The translations under genes and the position numbers were made by a program. A DNA stretch of 64,000 nt from contig NZ_JACONV010000012.1 of NCBI RefSeq assembly GCF_014358015.1, positions 1 to 64,000 of the forward strand, in the 5' to 3' direction. Position 1 is the first letter of the stretch. The number at the start of each line of letters is the position of its first letter. This DNA is from Pseudomonas triticifolii. GTDB lineage: Bacteria > Pseudomonadota > Gammaproteobacteria > Pseudomonadales > Pseudomonadaceae. The notes beneath the pieces are model-generated. The model ran no database searches. It was not told the origin of the DNA and was given only the letters and a program-made list of their open reading frames with translations. Positions 53,379-61,073 of the stretch are shown here, piece after piece.

Positions 53379-53957
53379 ATGACGACCCCAGACGCTAACG
53401 TCGATCTCCCGGCTCCGTTGGTATTGGCCGATCACCCGGCGCTTGATCTGCTCAATACCCGGATGATGATAGAAGGGCAAAAGCGTGACCTGTTGAATAG
53501 CCACGAAGCGGCTGTCCGCTGGCTTGAGCAGGTTGGCCTGGGGCATGACGTGGGCCATCAAGGCTTGCTCGACGAACTGAAAGCACTGCGCGATAGCATT
53601 GAGCAACTGGTTCAGGCGCGTCTGGAGAACCGTGCGGCGGATCCCTCAGGGCTCAATGCCTTTCTGCTTCGGGCCGTTCCACAGCTGATATGGGAGCCGT
53701 CGAAAGTCCCGACGCTGGAGCGTTTCTGTCAGCCGACTGCGACAGATCGGGTGCTGGGCGAGCTCGCTTACGGGGCCGCGCAATTGTTGGCCGAAGGCGA
53801 CCTGACGTTGTTGCGCAAGTGTGAAAGCCATGAGTGTTCACTCATGTTCTACGACCGCACCAAATCGCACAAACGACGCTGGTGCAGCATGGCGCTGTGT
53901 GGCAATCGGCATAAGGTGGCCGAGTTCCGCAAGCGCCGGCAGGCGGCCGGAAAATGA
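53379..53957 (+). CDS. CGNR zinc-finger protein, putative regulator
   Basis: 192 residues from ATG 53379. The N-terminal domain is the ABATE-type stress-associated region (LADHPALDLLNTRMM). The C-terminal CGNR zinc finger has the family pattern CESHECSLMFYDRT ... RRWCSMALCGNR, with four Cys. The family is thought to bind DNA or RNA; a regulatory role is likely but the target is unknown. It is convergent with the type VI cassette. Confidence 0.88.
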   Translation: MTTPDANVDLPAPLVLADHPALDLLNTRMMIEGQKRDLLNSHEAAVRWLEQVGLGHDVGHQGLLDELKALRDSIEQLVQARLENRAADPSGLNAFLLRAVPQLIWEPSKVPTLERFCQPTATDRVLGELAYGAAQLLAEGDLTLLRKCESHECSLMFYDRTKSHKRRWCSMALCGNRHKVAEFRKRRQAAGK

Positions 53958-53979
53958 AGCGCCAGGCTGGAACGCTGGC

Positions 53980-54351
53980 TTAGCGCTTGCAGACCTGGCC
54001 CGCAATCGCATCCAGCTCACGGTCATAACTGGCGCGCTCACCCGCGCTGAGAAAGCCCTGCGTTTTTACGAAGCCCGCGCTGTCGGAGCGGATCCTTTCA
54101 ATGCGCTGGAAGAGTTCGTCAGCCTGCTTCTGCGACAGGTGCCTGGCCTTGCGCGAGGTGCCGATATCGGCCTGCAGAATGTTGGACCTCAGGGCGATAT
54201 GCGCCTGATTCCTGTCGGTCACGCTGCCGCCGGTCTGGCCATCCAGCGCGCGCTGCTCGGTCAGGTTGCAACTGGGCAGGTCCATACTGGATGGGGCGGC
54301 GAAGGCGCTGGTGTTCAGCAGGATGATGACGGCAGCTAAACGAATTTTCAT
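53980..54351 (-). CDS. Small secreted protein next to Tae4/Tai4, function unknown
   Basis: 123 residues from ATG 54351 (MKIRLAAVIILLNTSAFA-AP), a clear signal peptide after GGGAAAG. The mature part has two Cys (about 29 and 121) and a charged helical region (HLSQKQADELFQRIERIRSD). Third gene behind the toxin-immunity pair, 79 bp from tai4. It may be an accessory or second immunity protein; I do not recognise the family. Confidence 0.6.
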   Translation of the reverse strand: MKIRLAAVIILLNTSAFAAPSSMDLPSCNLTEQRALDGQTGGSVTDRNQAHIALRSNILQADIGTSRKARHLSQKQADELFQRIERIRSDSAGFVKTQGFLSAGERASYDRELDAIAGQVCKR

Positions 54352-54430
54352 GGCTTTCCCGTTAATCCCGAGGTTGACCGCCCAGGTCGCTTGCGTACTG
54401 AACGCCTCAGCCGCTGCCTGCATGGCAGGA

Positions 54431-54886
54431 TCAGTTTTTTACAGCTTTCGGCGGATTGTCCTGGCGGTAGGTGTGCTGCGGTTTGATCACCAACTGCTTG
54501 ACCTGGCTGTCCAGCTCCTTGCTGTGATAAAGGTCCAGACACTTGAGCAGTTCAAAACGAACATTCTTGACCTCTGACTCAACCAGCGGATTTCGGTAAT
54601 CCCTCGCCAGAAAACGATCGATCAATGGCTTGCCGGCGGTCGGCGCCTTTTCCAGATCGAAGTAAGTCCAGTCCATGAGGGCACTGGCGCTGCTGCCTGC
54701 GTCTTTGGCGGCTTGCGGTTCGTCTTTATAGGCGGTGGCAATGCAGTCAGCCAGCACCATGTCCTTGTAGTTCTGGGCGTAGGTGCGTCCGCCTGCTTGC
54801 GGGGACTGAACCGGGTCATCCTTGGCCTGGCTGATAAAAGGCGCTGCCGCGATGACCAGTGCCACAACTGCGGTCGAGAGTTTCAT
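54431..54886 (-). CDS. Tai4-family type VI immunity protein
   Basis: 151 residues with a signal peptide (MKLSTAVVALVIAAAPFISQA-K). The mature domain matches Tai4/Rap1a immunity proteins: NYKDMVLADCIATAY, a Ser/Ala-rich SSASALMDWTYFD, and the closing KCLDLYHSKELDSQV. Two Cys probably form a disulfide. It would bind and block the Tae4 amidase in the periplasm. The start overlaps the stop of tae4 by one base (TAATG), so the two are co-translated. Confidence 0.85.
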   Translation of the reverse strand: MKLSTAVVALVIAAAPFISQAKDDPVQSPQAGGRTYAQNYKDMVLADCIATAYKDEPQAAKDAGSSASALMDWTYFDLEKAPTAGKPLIDRFLARDYRNPLVESEVKNVRFELLKCLDLYHSKELDSQVKQLVIKPQHTYRQDNPPKAVKN

Positions 54887-55386
54887 TAACGCAGGCTCCA
54901 GAAGTTCGCACGGTCGGTCTGATAGTTCACGCCTGGCTCGTTGAAGTAGCAGTGGTCATAGCAACTGCTGCCGTCAAACAGGGTGGCATGCCCTTGAGCG
55001 TCCGACCAGCCGGACACTTCAAACAGGATCAACCCTTTTTTGCCTGCCAATGGACCGCCATCGGCTGCGGGGTATTTAACCGTCTCGGCTTCTCCCCACT
55101 GCCGCTCCAGGTAGGCAATGAGGTTTTTAACGCGAAAAAAATACCAACGCTTGTCTGCACCTGACACGGTCTCTCCCGCGATGCGCGGTATGAGCGAGCC
55201 TGAATAATTAAGGATATAACTCATGCGAACGGCACAGGTATTGACCCATCTGACGTTAGGGTCCCGACTGTTGACGTTCATCGCGACAGTGCCGCCAATG
55301 ACAGTCGCAACTTTCCCTGAAGGATTTTGAGCGTCGTATATCCGCTGTGAAGCTGCCCACGCGCTAGAGAACGAAGGTCGAATCAT
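54886..55386 (-). CDS. Tae4-family type VI amidase effector
   Basis: 166 residues without a signal peptide, as expected for a cargo delivered by the type VI machine. Matches Tae4 peptidoglycan amidases: catalytic Cys51 in VNTCAVRMSYILNYSG and catalytic His133 in QGHATLFDG. A pair of Cys (142, 146) around Asp144 corresponds to the family disulfide and acidic residue. It cleaves the D-Glu/mDAP bond in target cells. No hcp, vgrG or type VI structural gene is in the window. The cassette tae4-tai4-third gene is therefore an orphan island. Confidence 0.88.
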   Translation of the reverse strand: MIRPSFSSAWAASQRIYDAQNPSGKVATVIGGTVAMNVNSRDPNVRWVNTCAVRMSYILNYSGSLIPRIAGETVSGADKRWYFFRVKNLIAYLERQWGEAETVKYPAADGGPLAGKKGLILFEVSGWSDAQGHATLFDGSSCYDHCYFNEPGVNYQTDRANFWSLR

Positions 55387-55521
55387 GTTTCATCCTTGAT
55401 GCCGTAAGGTTGGTGGTGGCGGCAGTCTAATCTTCCGTTTAATGGCTGACGATACTGGCAGCGAGCTACCAGGTATGACACCGGACAGTCAGCCTGGCCG
55501 GTGTCGATTCAGGGCTACCGC

Positions 55522-56583
55522 TTAAGGAATCAGCCGCGCACGACGCAACTTCTCGAACACCTCGAAAAACGCATCGTCGCTCGCCTTGAATGCGCTAAAG
55601 CCCAGTTTGCGGCTTTTCGACATGTCGGTGACGACTTCAATCGGGCGACCCAGGTCGGCGTCGGTGTGCCAGGGTGAAATCAGGCGATTGATATCGCCTT
55701 CCTTGAGCTGATGCTTGTTGACGATGTCGGTCCACGCCGTCTGATCGTCAGCCATCTGCTCTTCCAGCGGCGCGGGCTGACCGGGGAAGTCGGCTGCCTG
55801 CAGGCCGAAGTAGTCGGCGATCTGGCCCCACATCCAGCTCCAGCGAAACACATCGCCGTTGGTGATGTTGAACGCCTGATTGGCTGCTTCAGGCGTGGTC
55901 GCTGCCCACAATTGTTGCTGGGCGAGCTGACGCGCGTCGGTCATGTCGGTCAGGCTGTCCCACTGGACGCGGGAGCCGGGGAACACGAACGGGCGGCCTG
56001 TGGCCTTGCAGATCGTCGCGTAGACGGCCAGTGTGGTGGCCATGTTCATCGCGTTGCCGACCGCCACACCTGTGACGGTGTGCGGACGGTGAACGCTCCA
56101 TGTGAAGCCGTCTTTTTTGGCCGCTGCGAAGACTTCATCTTCCTGCGCGTAATAGAAGTTCTCGATGTCCAGACGCGGCTGGGTTTCCCTAAACGGCGTC
56201 TGTGGCAATGTGCCTTTGCCATAGGCTTCGAACGGGCCAAGGTAATGTTTGAGGCCGGTCACCAGCGCCACATGTTGCACGCTGTTGGCGGCGCGAACGG
56301 CGTCCAGCACGTTGCGCACCATCGCGGCATTGACGCGAATGTTTTCAGCTTCGGTGGCCTGGCGCGACCACGTGGTGATAAATACGTGAGTAGGCTTGAG
56401 ATCAGCCAGCGCGGCGTTCAGCGACGCCGGGTCCTGAAGATCGGCAGCCACGGGAATCACACCGGGTACTGACGATGGACTGCGGGAGAGGGCTGCAACC
56501 TGCCAGTCATGTTCCAGCAACAATTGCGTGATTGCGCTGCCGACAATGCCACTTGCGCCAACAACCAGGGCGGTCTGGGTCAT
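55522..56583 (-). CDS. SDR-family NAD(P)-dependent reductase, PRISE-like
   Basis: 353-residue extended SDR. Rossmann loop VVGASGIVGSAITQLL. Active-site Lys in TGLKHYLGPFE and Tyr in ENFYYAQEDEV are arranged as in progesterone-5-beta-reductase/iridoid synthase enzymes, not the classical YxxxK. These reduce activated C=C bonds; the bacterial substrate is unknown. A GAACC-N14-GGTTC inverted repeat at 56624 lies 41 bp before the start. Confidence 0.82.
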   Translation of the reverse strand: MTQTALVVGASGIVGSAITQLLLEHDWQVAALSRSPSSVPGVIPVAADLQDPASLNAALADLKPTHVFITTWSRQATEAENIRVNAAMVRNVLDAVRAANSVQHVALVTGLKHYLGPFEAYGKGTLPQTPFRETQPRLDIENFYYAQEDEVFAAAKKDGFTWSVHRPHTVTGVAVGNAMNMATTLAVYATICKATGRPFVFPGSRVQWDSLTDMTDARQLAQQQLWAATTPEAANQAFNITNGDVFRWSWMWGQIADYFGLQAADFPGQPAPLEEQMADDQTAWTDIVNKHQLKEGDINRLISPWHTDADLGRPIEVVTDMSKSRKLGFSAFKASDDAFFEVFEKLRRARLIP

Positions 56584-56623
56584 GGGGTTCTCCTGAGGGT
56601 GAATGAACAGTCACGCAGGTTCA

Positions 56624-56647
56624 GAACCATTTTGTACCAGACGGTTC
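56624..56647. promoter_or_regulatory. Possible operator upstream of the SDR gene
   Basis: GAACC and GGTTC arms 14 bp apart in an AT-richer context, in the 77-bp gap between the SDR start and the DUF2256 stop. Weak evidence. Confidence 0.25.
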
Positions 56648-56660
56648 AATCTGATCGCCC

Positions 56661-56810
56661 TCAGTCCGTCGTTTGAGGTCTGGTCTTGTGCCGACGACAC
56701 CGCTCGGAGCAATAGCGTACTTCGTCCCAGCATCGTGCCCATTTTTTACGCCAGTTGAACGGCAGTCCGCACACCACGCAGGTCTTGACGGGAAGCTCGC
56801 TCTTTTTCAC
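56661..56810 (-). CDS. DUF2256-type Cys-rich mini protein
   Basis: 49 residues starting at GTG 56810, whose GTGA overlaps the photolyase stop by 4 bp. Four Cys in a treble-clef-like pattern (TCVVCGLPFNWRKKWARCW ... YCSERCRR) suggest zinc binding. DUF2256 proteins are recurrent neighbours of cryptochrome/photolyase-related genes. Their function is unknown; a role in DNA repair or cofactor handling is a guess from context. Confidence 0.8.
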   Translation of the reverse strand: MKKSELPVKTCVVCGLPFNWRKKWARCWDEVRYCSERCRRHKTRPQTTD

Positions 56811-58345
56811 AGCGGCTCCCCGGCGTCCAGCCTGGCAAGCAGCATCTGACCGCGATCCCAGAGGGCATCCCGCTTTGCGTCGGTCATGCGGTCGAGGTTT
56901 TTGTAGACCATGCCCAGGCGTTGATTGCGGCGCAAAAGGTCGCCGTGTCGCATCAGAAAATGCCAGTACAGCGCGTTGAACGGGCACGCATCCTCGCCGG
57001 TACTTTCGCTGACCTTGTAGGCGCAGCCGCGGCAGTAATCCGACATGCGTTTGATGTACTGACCGCTGGCGCAGTAAGGCTTGGACCCCAGATAACCGCC
57101 GTCGGCGTGCATGACCATACCCAGGGTGTTGGGCAATTCGACCCAGTCGAAGGCGTCCATGTAGATTGCCAGGTACCATTCGCAAATCTGGGTGGGCGCA
57201 ATGCCGGCGAGCAGGGCGAAATTGCCGGTCACCATCAGCCGTTGAATGTGATGGGCGTAGGCGTATTCCAGGCTCTGGCCGATGGCCTGGCGCATGCAGT
57301 TCATCTTCGTGTCGCCCGTCCAGTAGAACGCTGGAAGCGCGCGGGTGTTACCGAACAGGTTGCCGCTGGCGTATTCCGGCATCCTCAACCAGTAGACGCC
57401 GCGCACGTATTCGCGCCAGCCAATCAACTGGCGAATGAAGCCTTCGGCTGCGTTCAGGGCAATGCGCCCCGACCTGTACGCGGTTTCCACGTCGCTGCAC
57501 AACTTGCGCAGATCCAGCAGGCCGATGTTGAGTGCAGCGCTGATGCGGGCATGGAACAGGAAAGGCTCGTTGCTGGCCATCGCGTCCTGGTAATCGCCGA
57601 ACGCGGCCAGGCCGAAATCCAGAAAATAGTCCCAGAGCGTCTGGGCATCCGCGTGAGTCACTGGGTAGTCGAAGTTTTCTACCGACCCGTAGTGACTGGA
57701 GAAGCGCTCTTTCACCAGGGCGATGATCTGCCGAGTGACGGGGTCTGGCGAAAAGCGTGCAGGGTAGGGGGCTGTGACACCTTTGGGCAGCGCCTTGCGG
57801 TTTTCAGCGTCGAAGTTCCAGGCACCACCGACCGGCGTGCCATCACCATTGAGTAATAGCCCGCTTTTGCGGCGCATTTCCCGGTAAAAGAACTCCATGC
57901 GCAGCTGTTTCTTGCCTTGAGCCCAGGCTGAAAATTCGCCTCGTGAACACAGAAAGCGACTGTCAGCGTGCCATTGGATCGGCAAGCCACTGTCCTTGAT
58001 CGACTGCTCCAGTCGCCAGTCGCCGCATTCGGTCAGGTGCAGTTCTTCAGGCTGCAACAGCGATTGCCAGCGGTGCAGTTCGCCCGGGACCGAGCCTGTG
58101 TTGTCAGGATCATCAAGGGTCACGTACTGCACCTGAAACCCGCGCTGGCGCAGCGCTTCAGCGAAATGTCGCATGGCGCTGAAGATCAGGACGATCTTTT
58201 GCGGATGGTGCGGCACATGGCTGGCTTCCTCCATCACCTCGACCAGCAGCACGGTGTCCCGCTCGGCATTTAACGTTTGCAGCGAGGCCAGGTCGAAAGA
58301 CAGCTGGTCGCCGAGGACAAGGCACAGACGGTGAGTTGTGTTCAT
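56807..58345 (-). CDS. Iron-sulfur bacterial cryptochrome / (6-4) photolyase (PhrB/CryB-like)
   Basis: 512 residues. N-terminal antenna domain starts LCLVLGDQLSFDLASLQ. C-terminal FAD domain includes GFIRQLIGWREYVRGVYWLRMPEY and NFALLAGIAPTQICEWYLAIYMDAFDWVELPNTLGM. Four Cys that ligate a [4Fe-4S] cluster in Agrobacterium PhrB (C350, C438, C441, C454) are present at the very same numbers here. PhrB repairs (6-4) photoproducts in light. The downstream DUF2256 gene is translationally coupled. Confidence 0.93.
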   Translation of the reverse strand: MNTTHRLCLVLGDQLSFDLASLQTLNAERDTVLLVEVMEEASHVPHHPQKIVLIFSAMRHFAEALRQRGFQVQYVTLDDPDNTGSVPGELHRWQSLLQPEELHLTECGDWRLEQSIKDSGLPIQWHADSRFLCSRGEFSAWAQGKKQLRMEFFYREMRRKSGLLLNGDGTPVGGAWNFDAENRKALPKGVTAPYPARFSPDPVTRQIIALVKERFSSHYGSVENFDYPVTHADAQTLWDYFLDFGLAAFGDYQDAMASNEPFLFHARISAALNIGLLDLRKLCSDVETAYRSGRIALNAAEGFIRQLIGWREYVRGVYWLRMPEYASGNLFGNTRALPAFYWTGDTKMNCMRQAIGQSLEYAYAHHIQRLMVTGNFALLAGIAPTQICEWYLAIYMDAFDWVELPNTLGMVMHADGGYLGSKPYCASGQYIKRMSDYCRGCAYKVSESTGEDACPFNALYWHFLMRHGDLLRRNQRLGMVYKNLDRMTDAKRDALWDRGQMLLARLDAGEPL

Positions 58346-58382
58346 TCAGTCAGTATCCGCAAATGCAGGGCTGGGCCAGCCT

Positions 58383-58922
58383 TTAGAGGTCTTCGTGGCA
58401 GCTCAGCAGGGTCAAGGCTGACAGCGTGTGGCCGTCGGTGATTTCGCCTCTGAGAATCATGTGCTGAACGTCCTGGCGGGTTTTGATCATGATCTTATCG
58501 ACTTCGCCATCAGTTTCACCGCTGACGTCACCCGAGACCTCGACGATGCAGACGGACACGGCGCTCGACAGCAAAGACGTGTTGCTGTGCAGCGTGCCGA
58601 TCTCGATGGTCTGCAAGGCGACCATGCCGGTTTCCTCAAGCAGCTCGCGCACGGCCGCCTCGGCAGGCGTTTCATCGTCGTCGATCTTGCCGCGCGGAAA
58701 CTCGATGGACATCTGACCAATGGCACGGCGCATCAGCGAGGCCAGCACCACGCGCCCGTCAGGCAGCACGGGCACAACCACCACACCATTGACGGGCCTG
58801 GGCTCTCTGATGATCTTGTAGCCGTGCCCTTCAGGGCGGGTTCCGTCATTGACGTCAATGACGTCGAAAAATCGGGTACTCAACAGCGTGGTGACAACAG
58901 GTGCTTTGGGGGTGGCGTTCAT
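58383..58922 (-). CDS. Nudix hydrolase, ADP-ribose-pyrophosphatase-like
   Basis: 179 residues. The Nudix box GKIDDDETPAEAAVRELLEETG follows the GX5EX7REUXEEXG pattern exactly, preceded by EFPRG as in ADP-ribose pyrophosphatases (NudF). It lies 35 bp downstream of nrtR on the same strand, within the NAD operon. It could recycle ADP-ribose or NAD breakdown products; the substrate is inferred from context. Confidence 0.88.
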   Translation of the reverse strand: MNATPKAPVVTTLLSTRFFDVIDVNDGTRPEGHGYKIIREPRPVNGVVVVPVLPDGRVVLASLMRRAIGQMSIEFPRGKIDDDETPAEAAVRELLEETGMVALQTIEIGTLHSNTSLLSSAVSVCIVEVSGDVSGETDGEVDKIMIKTRQDVQHMILRGEITDGHTLSALTLLSCHEDL

Positions 58923-58957
58923 CGCTATGTCCTTGGCTGGCTCATCGGTCTTTGCTG

Positions 58958-59671
58958 TCAGGCAAACGAACGGTCGAAATAGAAAATCCTGCCGGGCTTG
59001 AGGTTTTCGACTGTCGCCTGCGCCTTGATGCCTTCACCGGACTTCTTGCGCCCGGTTTCCCTGATGAAGCCTTCTTCGGTCAACTTGAGCAGCCGCTGGC
59101 GCATGCTGGACTTGAGCACAGGCCGACTCAGCGCTACGGAATAGATCGTAGTCGCTTCCGGCGCACTGAACTCGTTGCCCAGAAACAGGAGCGGCAGGCT
59201 TGAGTAGAGTGATTTCGAGTACAAGCGTTCAGCGGCCTGATCGACCAGCTCGTTGTGGTCAAAGGGCAACAGGCTTTCGCGGCTCAGCAGGGCCTGAAGC
59301 GGCACAAATTTCTGCCGCTCGTTCAAGACGGCGTCCTGATCCAGAATCGCGAGGTAGAAGGTGGAAGACGACCAGCATCTGGGGTCGCGAAACGCATTGC
59401 CCACGGTGCCGACCTGCTCGATGTAGCCGAGTGTGACGCCAATCTTTTCCGACTCGATCAGGCGCTTGACCCCATCGTCCATCGACACATCACGCACATC
59501 GCCATTGAGCACCAGACCCGGCAGCGCCCAGCTCTCTGCATAAGGTTCGCCGGGGCGTCTGTGCAGCAAAACCTCAAGCCCTCGGGTTTTGCGACAGTAA
59601 CGCAGGACTACCAGGTCGATGGTATGCAGATAGTCCATCTTCGACGGAGAGGGGGAGTCGGTCTGGCTCAT
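58958..59671 (-). CDS. nrtR: NrtR-type regulator of NAD metabolism (Nudix-related, winged HTH)
   Basis: 237 residues from ATG 59671 (alternatives at 59683 and 59638). The N-terminal Nudix-fold domain (IDLVVLRYCRKTRGLEVLLHRRPGEPYAESWALPGLVL) has lost the catalytic box, reading GVKRLIESEKIG where REXXEE is expected. It therefore should bind, not cleave, ADP-ribose. The C-terminal winged helix (SVALSRPVLKSSMRQRLLKLTEEGFIRETG) binds DNA. NrtR represses NAD genes and is released by ADP-ribose. Starts 1 bp after the nadD-like gene and probably controls both palindromes at 60239 and 60362. Confidence 0.9.
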   Translation of the reverse strand: MSQTDSPSPSKMDYLHTIDLVVLRYCRKTRGLEVLLHRRPGEPYAESWALPGLVLNGDVRDVSMDDGVKRLIESEKIGVTLGYIEQVGTVGNAFRDPRCWSSSTFYLAILDQDAVLNERQKFVPLQALLSRESLLPFDHNELVDQAAERLYSKSLYSSLPLLFLGNEFSAPEATTIYSVALSRPVLKSSMRQRLLKLTEEGFIRETGRKKSGEGIKAQATVENLKPGRIFYFDRSFA

Positions 59672-59672
59672 A

Positions 59673-60218
59673 TCAAACGGCACCTGATGCGTAAATCGCG
59701 TAGTTTACCGGATCCAGGCCCGGCGCAATCCAGTGCGCCGGAAGCGGGACGCCCTCCAGCAATTGCTTGCGCAACGTAGTGCTGCGTACGCCAACCTGCT
59801 CGGGCACGGTGATGATCGAGAACGTTTCAAGCAGCTCCGGGCCCAGGTAGAAGCCGGGCAGTGCGTCGGCCACGTCCTGACCCACCACCAGGGCAATGCG
59901 CTTGGGCGATACGCCTGTGCGTTCCGCGATGCAGGTCAGCAGGTTGAAACTGTAGACAGGGCCGGGGTTCTGACTGAAGAGCTCACGTTCGATGTCGCTG
60001 ACCGTCAGCGCGCCGCGGCACTGCTGGCGAATCTGATCGGTAATCAGGTGCAGCCACTGGAGACGAAGCTCGTAGTCGACCATGACCTTGCCATACGGGT
60101 GCCGGTAAGACGGGACCACGAGGGTGCGCTTTGCCTGTCTGGACGCGTGGATCATGACGTTGGCATGGCCGGCGTGCGGTGGATTGAACGCTCCACCATA
60201 GATCGCGATTTCGTGCAT
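59673..60218 (-). CDS. Nicotinate/nicotinamide mononucleotide adenylyltransferase-like
   Basis: 181 residues. Nucleotidyltransferase motif IYGGAFNPPHAGHANVM at the N-terminus and the second motif VRSTTLRKQL near residue 147 (ISSTxxR type). It adenylates nicotinate mononucleotide to the dinucleotide, between PncB and NadE steps. A housekeeping nadD probably exists elsewhere, making this a salvage-specific copy. First gene of the operon nadD-like-nrtR-Nudix; an operator palindrome lies 21 bp upstream of the start. Confidence 0.88.
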   Translation of the reverse strand: MHEIAIYGGAFNPPHAGHANVMIHASRQAKRTLVVPSYRHPYGKVMVDYELRLQWLHLITDQIRQQCRGALTVSDIERELFSQNPGPVYSFNLLTCIAERTGVSPKRIALVVGQDVADALPGFYLGPELLETFSIITVPEQVGVRSTTLRKQLLEGVPLPAHWIAPGLDPVNYAIYASGAV

Positions 60219-60238
60219 GGCGTTTCTCCTTTGCTTAA

Positions 60239-60257
60239 AAGTACGTCAGATGTACTT
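60239..60257. promoter_or_regulatory. NrtR operator for the nadD-like/nrtR operon
   Basis: AAGTACGTC-A-GATGTACTT, nine-base arms with one mismatch. It shares the core with the larger palindrome at 60362 and lies between the nadD-like start and its promoter. Confidence 0.75.
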
Positions 60258-60361
60258 ATTGGTCAAGCGTCCTTGACCTTTCATATTCACCAATCAACAG
60301 CCTTAGAATCCAAATTTATTTGTCGGTCTAGGAAGAATTGAAAATAAGCTGAAATTAGCGT

Positions 60362-60396
60362 TGACCATAAAGTACATCAGATGTACTTTATGGTCA
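60362..60396. promoter_or_regulatory. NrtR operator, perfect 35-bp palindrome before pncA
   Basis: Arms TGACCATAAAGTACATC and the exact complement around a single A, 20 bp before the pncA start codon. The inner AAGTACATCAGATGTACTT matches the other operator. Binding by NrtR is inferred from position and sharing. Confidence 0.82.
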
Positions 60397-60415
60397 TGCA
60401 AACGAGGAACACATC

Positions 60416-61057
60416 ATGAATGCCAACACCGCCAAGACTGCTTCGTTCGATGTAGACGCTCAAAAGAGCTTCACGCCGCTGTGCCCTGATGAGCTGCCTG
60501 TCAGCGGCGGGGATCAGATTGGTGAAGCACTCAACTTCATGGCAACGCTTGCCCGTCTGCGTCTGGGCAGCAAGGATGCTCACGCCGTCAACGCGCCTTG
60601 GGTCGTCGAGACTCATGACGGGATGCTCAAGCCAACCGGACTCAAGCACGCCGACCTGACCTGGGTGAGCCACTGCGTACCGGGTACCGAGGGCTTCAAA
60701 CTCCTGGATGTGTTGCCTCAACCACTCGAGTACGACTACTTCGTCTGGAAGGGCGTAGAGCCGGATCTGCATCCTTACGGCGCGATTTGGCATGACCTGG
60801 ATGAAAAGATGTCTACCGGCGTTATCGAGTACCTGAGGGCCAACGGGATCGAACGCGTGATCGTCGGCGGCCTGGCTCTGGACTTTTGCGTCAAGACCAC
60901 CGCCCTGCAGTTGGCCAAAGCCGGATTCGTCGTGGTGCTGTATGTGCCTGCGTGCCGGGGTATCAGTGAGGAAGGTTCGCTCGCGGCGCTGGCCGATATG
61001 GCACAGGCCGGAATCCTGATTGCGAACACCCCTCAAGAATTGACCGAACTGGCCTGA
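60416..61057 (+). CDS. pncA: Nicotinamidase
   Basis: Deamidates nicotinamide to nicotinate, the first step of NAD salvage. 213 residues. Catalytic triad: Asp14 in DVDAQKSF, Lys in FVWKGVEPDLHPYGA (near residue 111), and Cys158 in GLALDFCVKTTA. ATG 60416 after AACGAGGAAC. First gene of the salvage operon pncA-pncB-nadE, with a perfect palindromic operator just upstream; pncB follows after 16 bp. Confidence 0.95.
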   Translation: MNANTAKTASFDVDAQKSFTPLCPDELPVSGGDQIGEALNFMATLARLRLGSKDAHAVNAPWVVETHDGMLKPTGLKHADLTWVSHCVPGTEGFKLLDVLPQPLEYDYFVWKGVEPDLHPYGAIWHDLDEKMSTGVIEYLRANGIERVIVGGLALDFCVKTTALQLAKAGFVVVLYVPACRGISEEGSLAALADMAQAGILIANTPQELTELA

Positions 61058-61073
61058 GGCCTGGGAGACAGAC

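Noticed and set aside
53082..53606. 174-codon minus-strand frame before the CGNR gene
   Set aside because: Runs antisense into the CGNR gene and through a REP element; no domain likeness.
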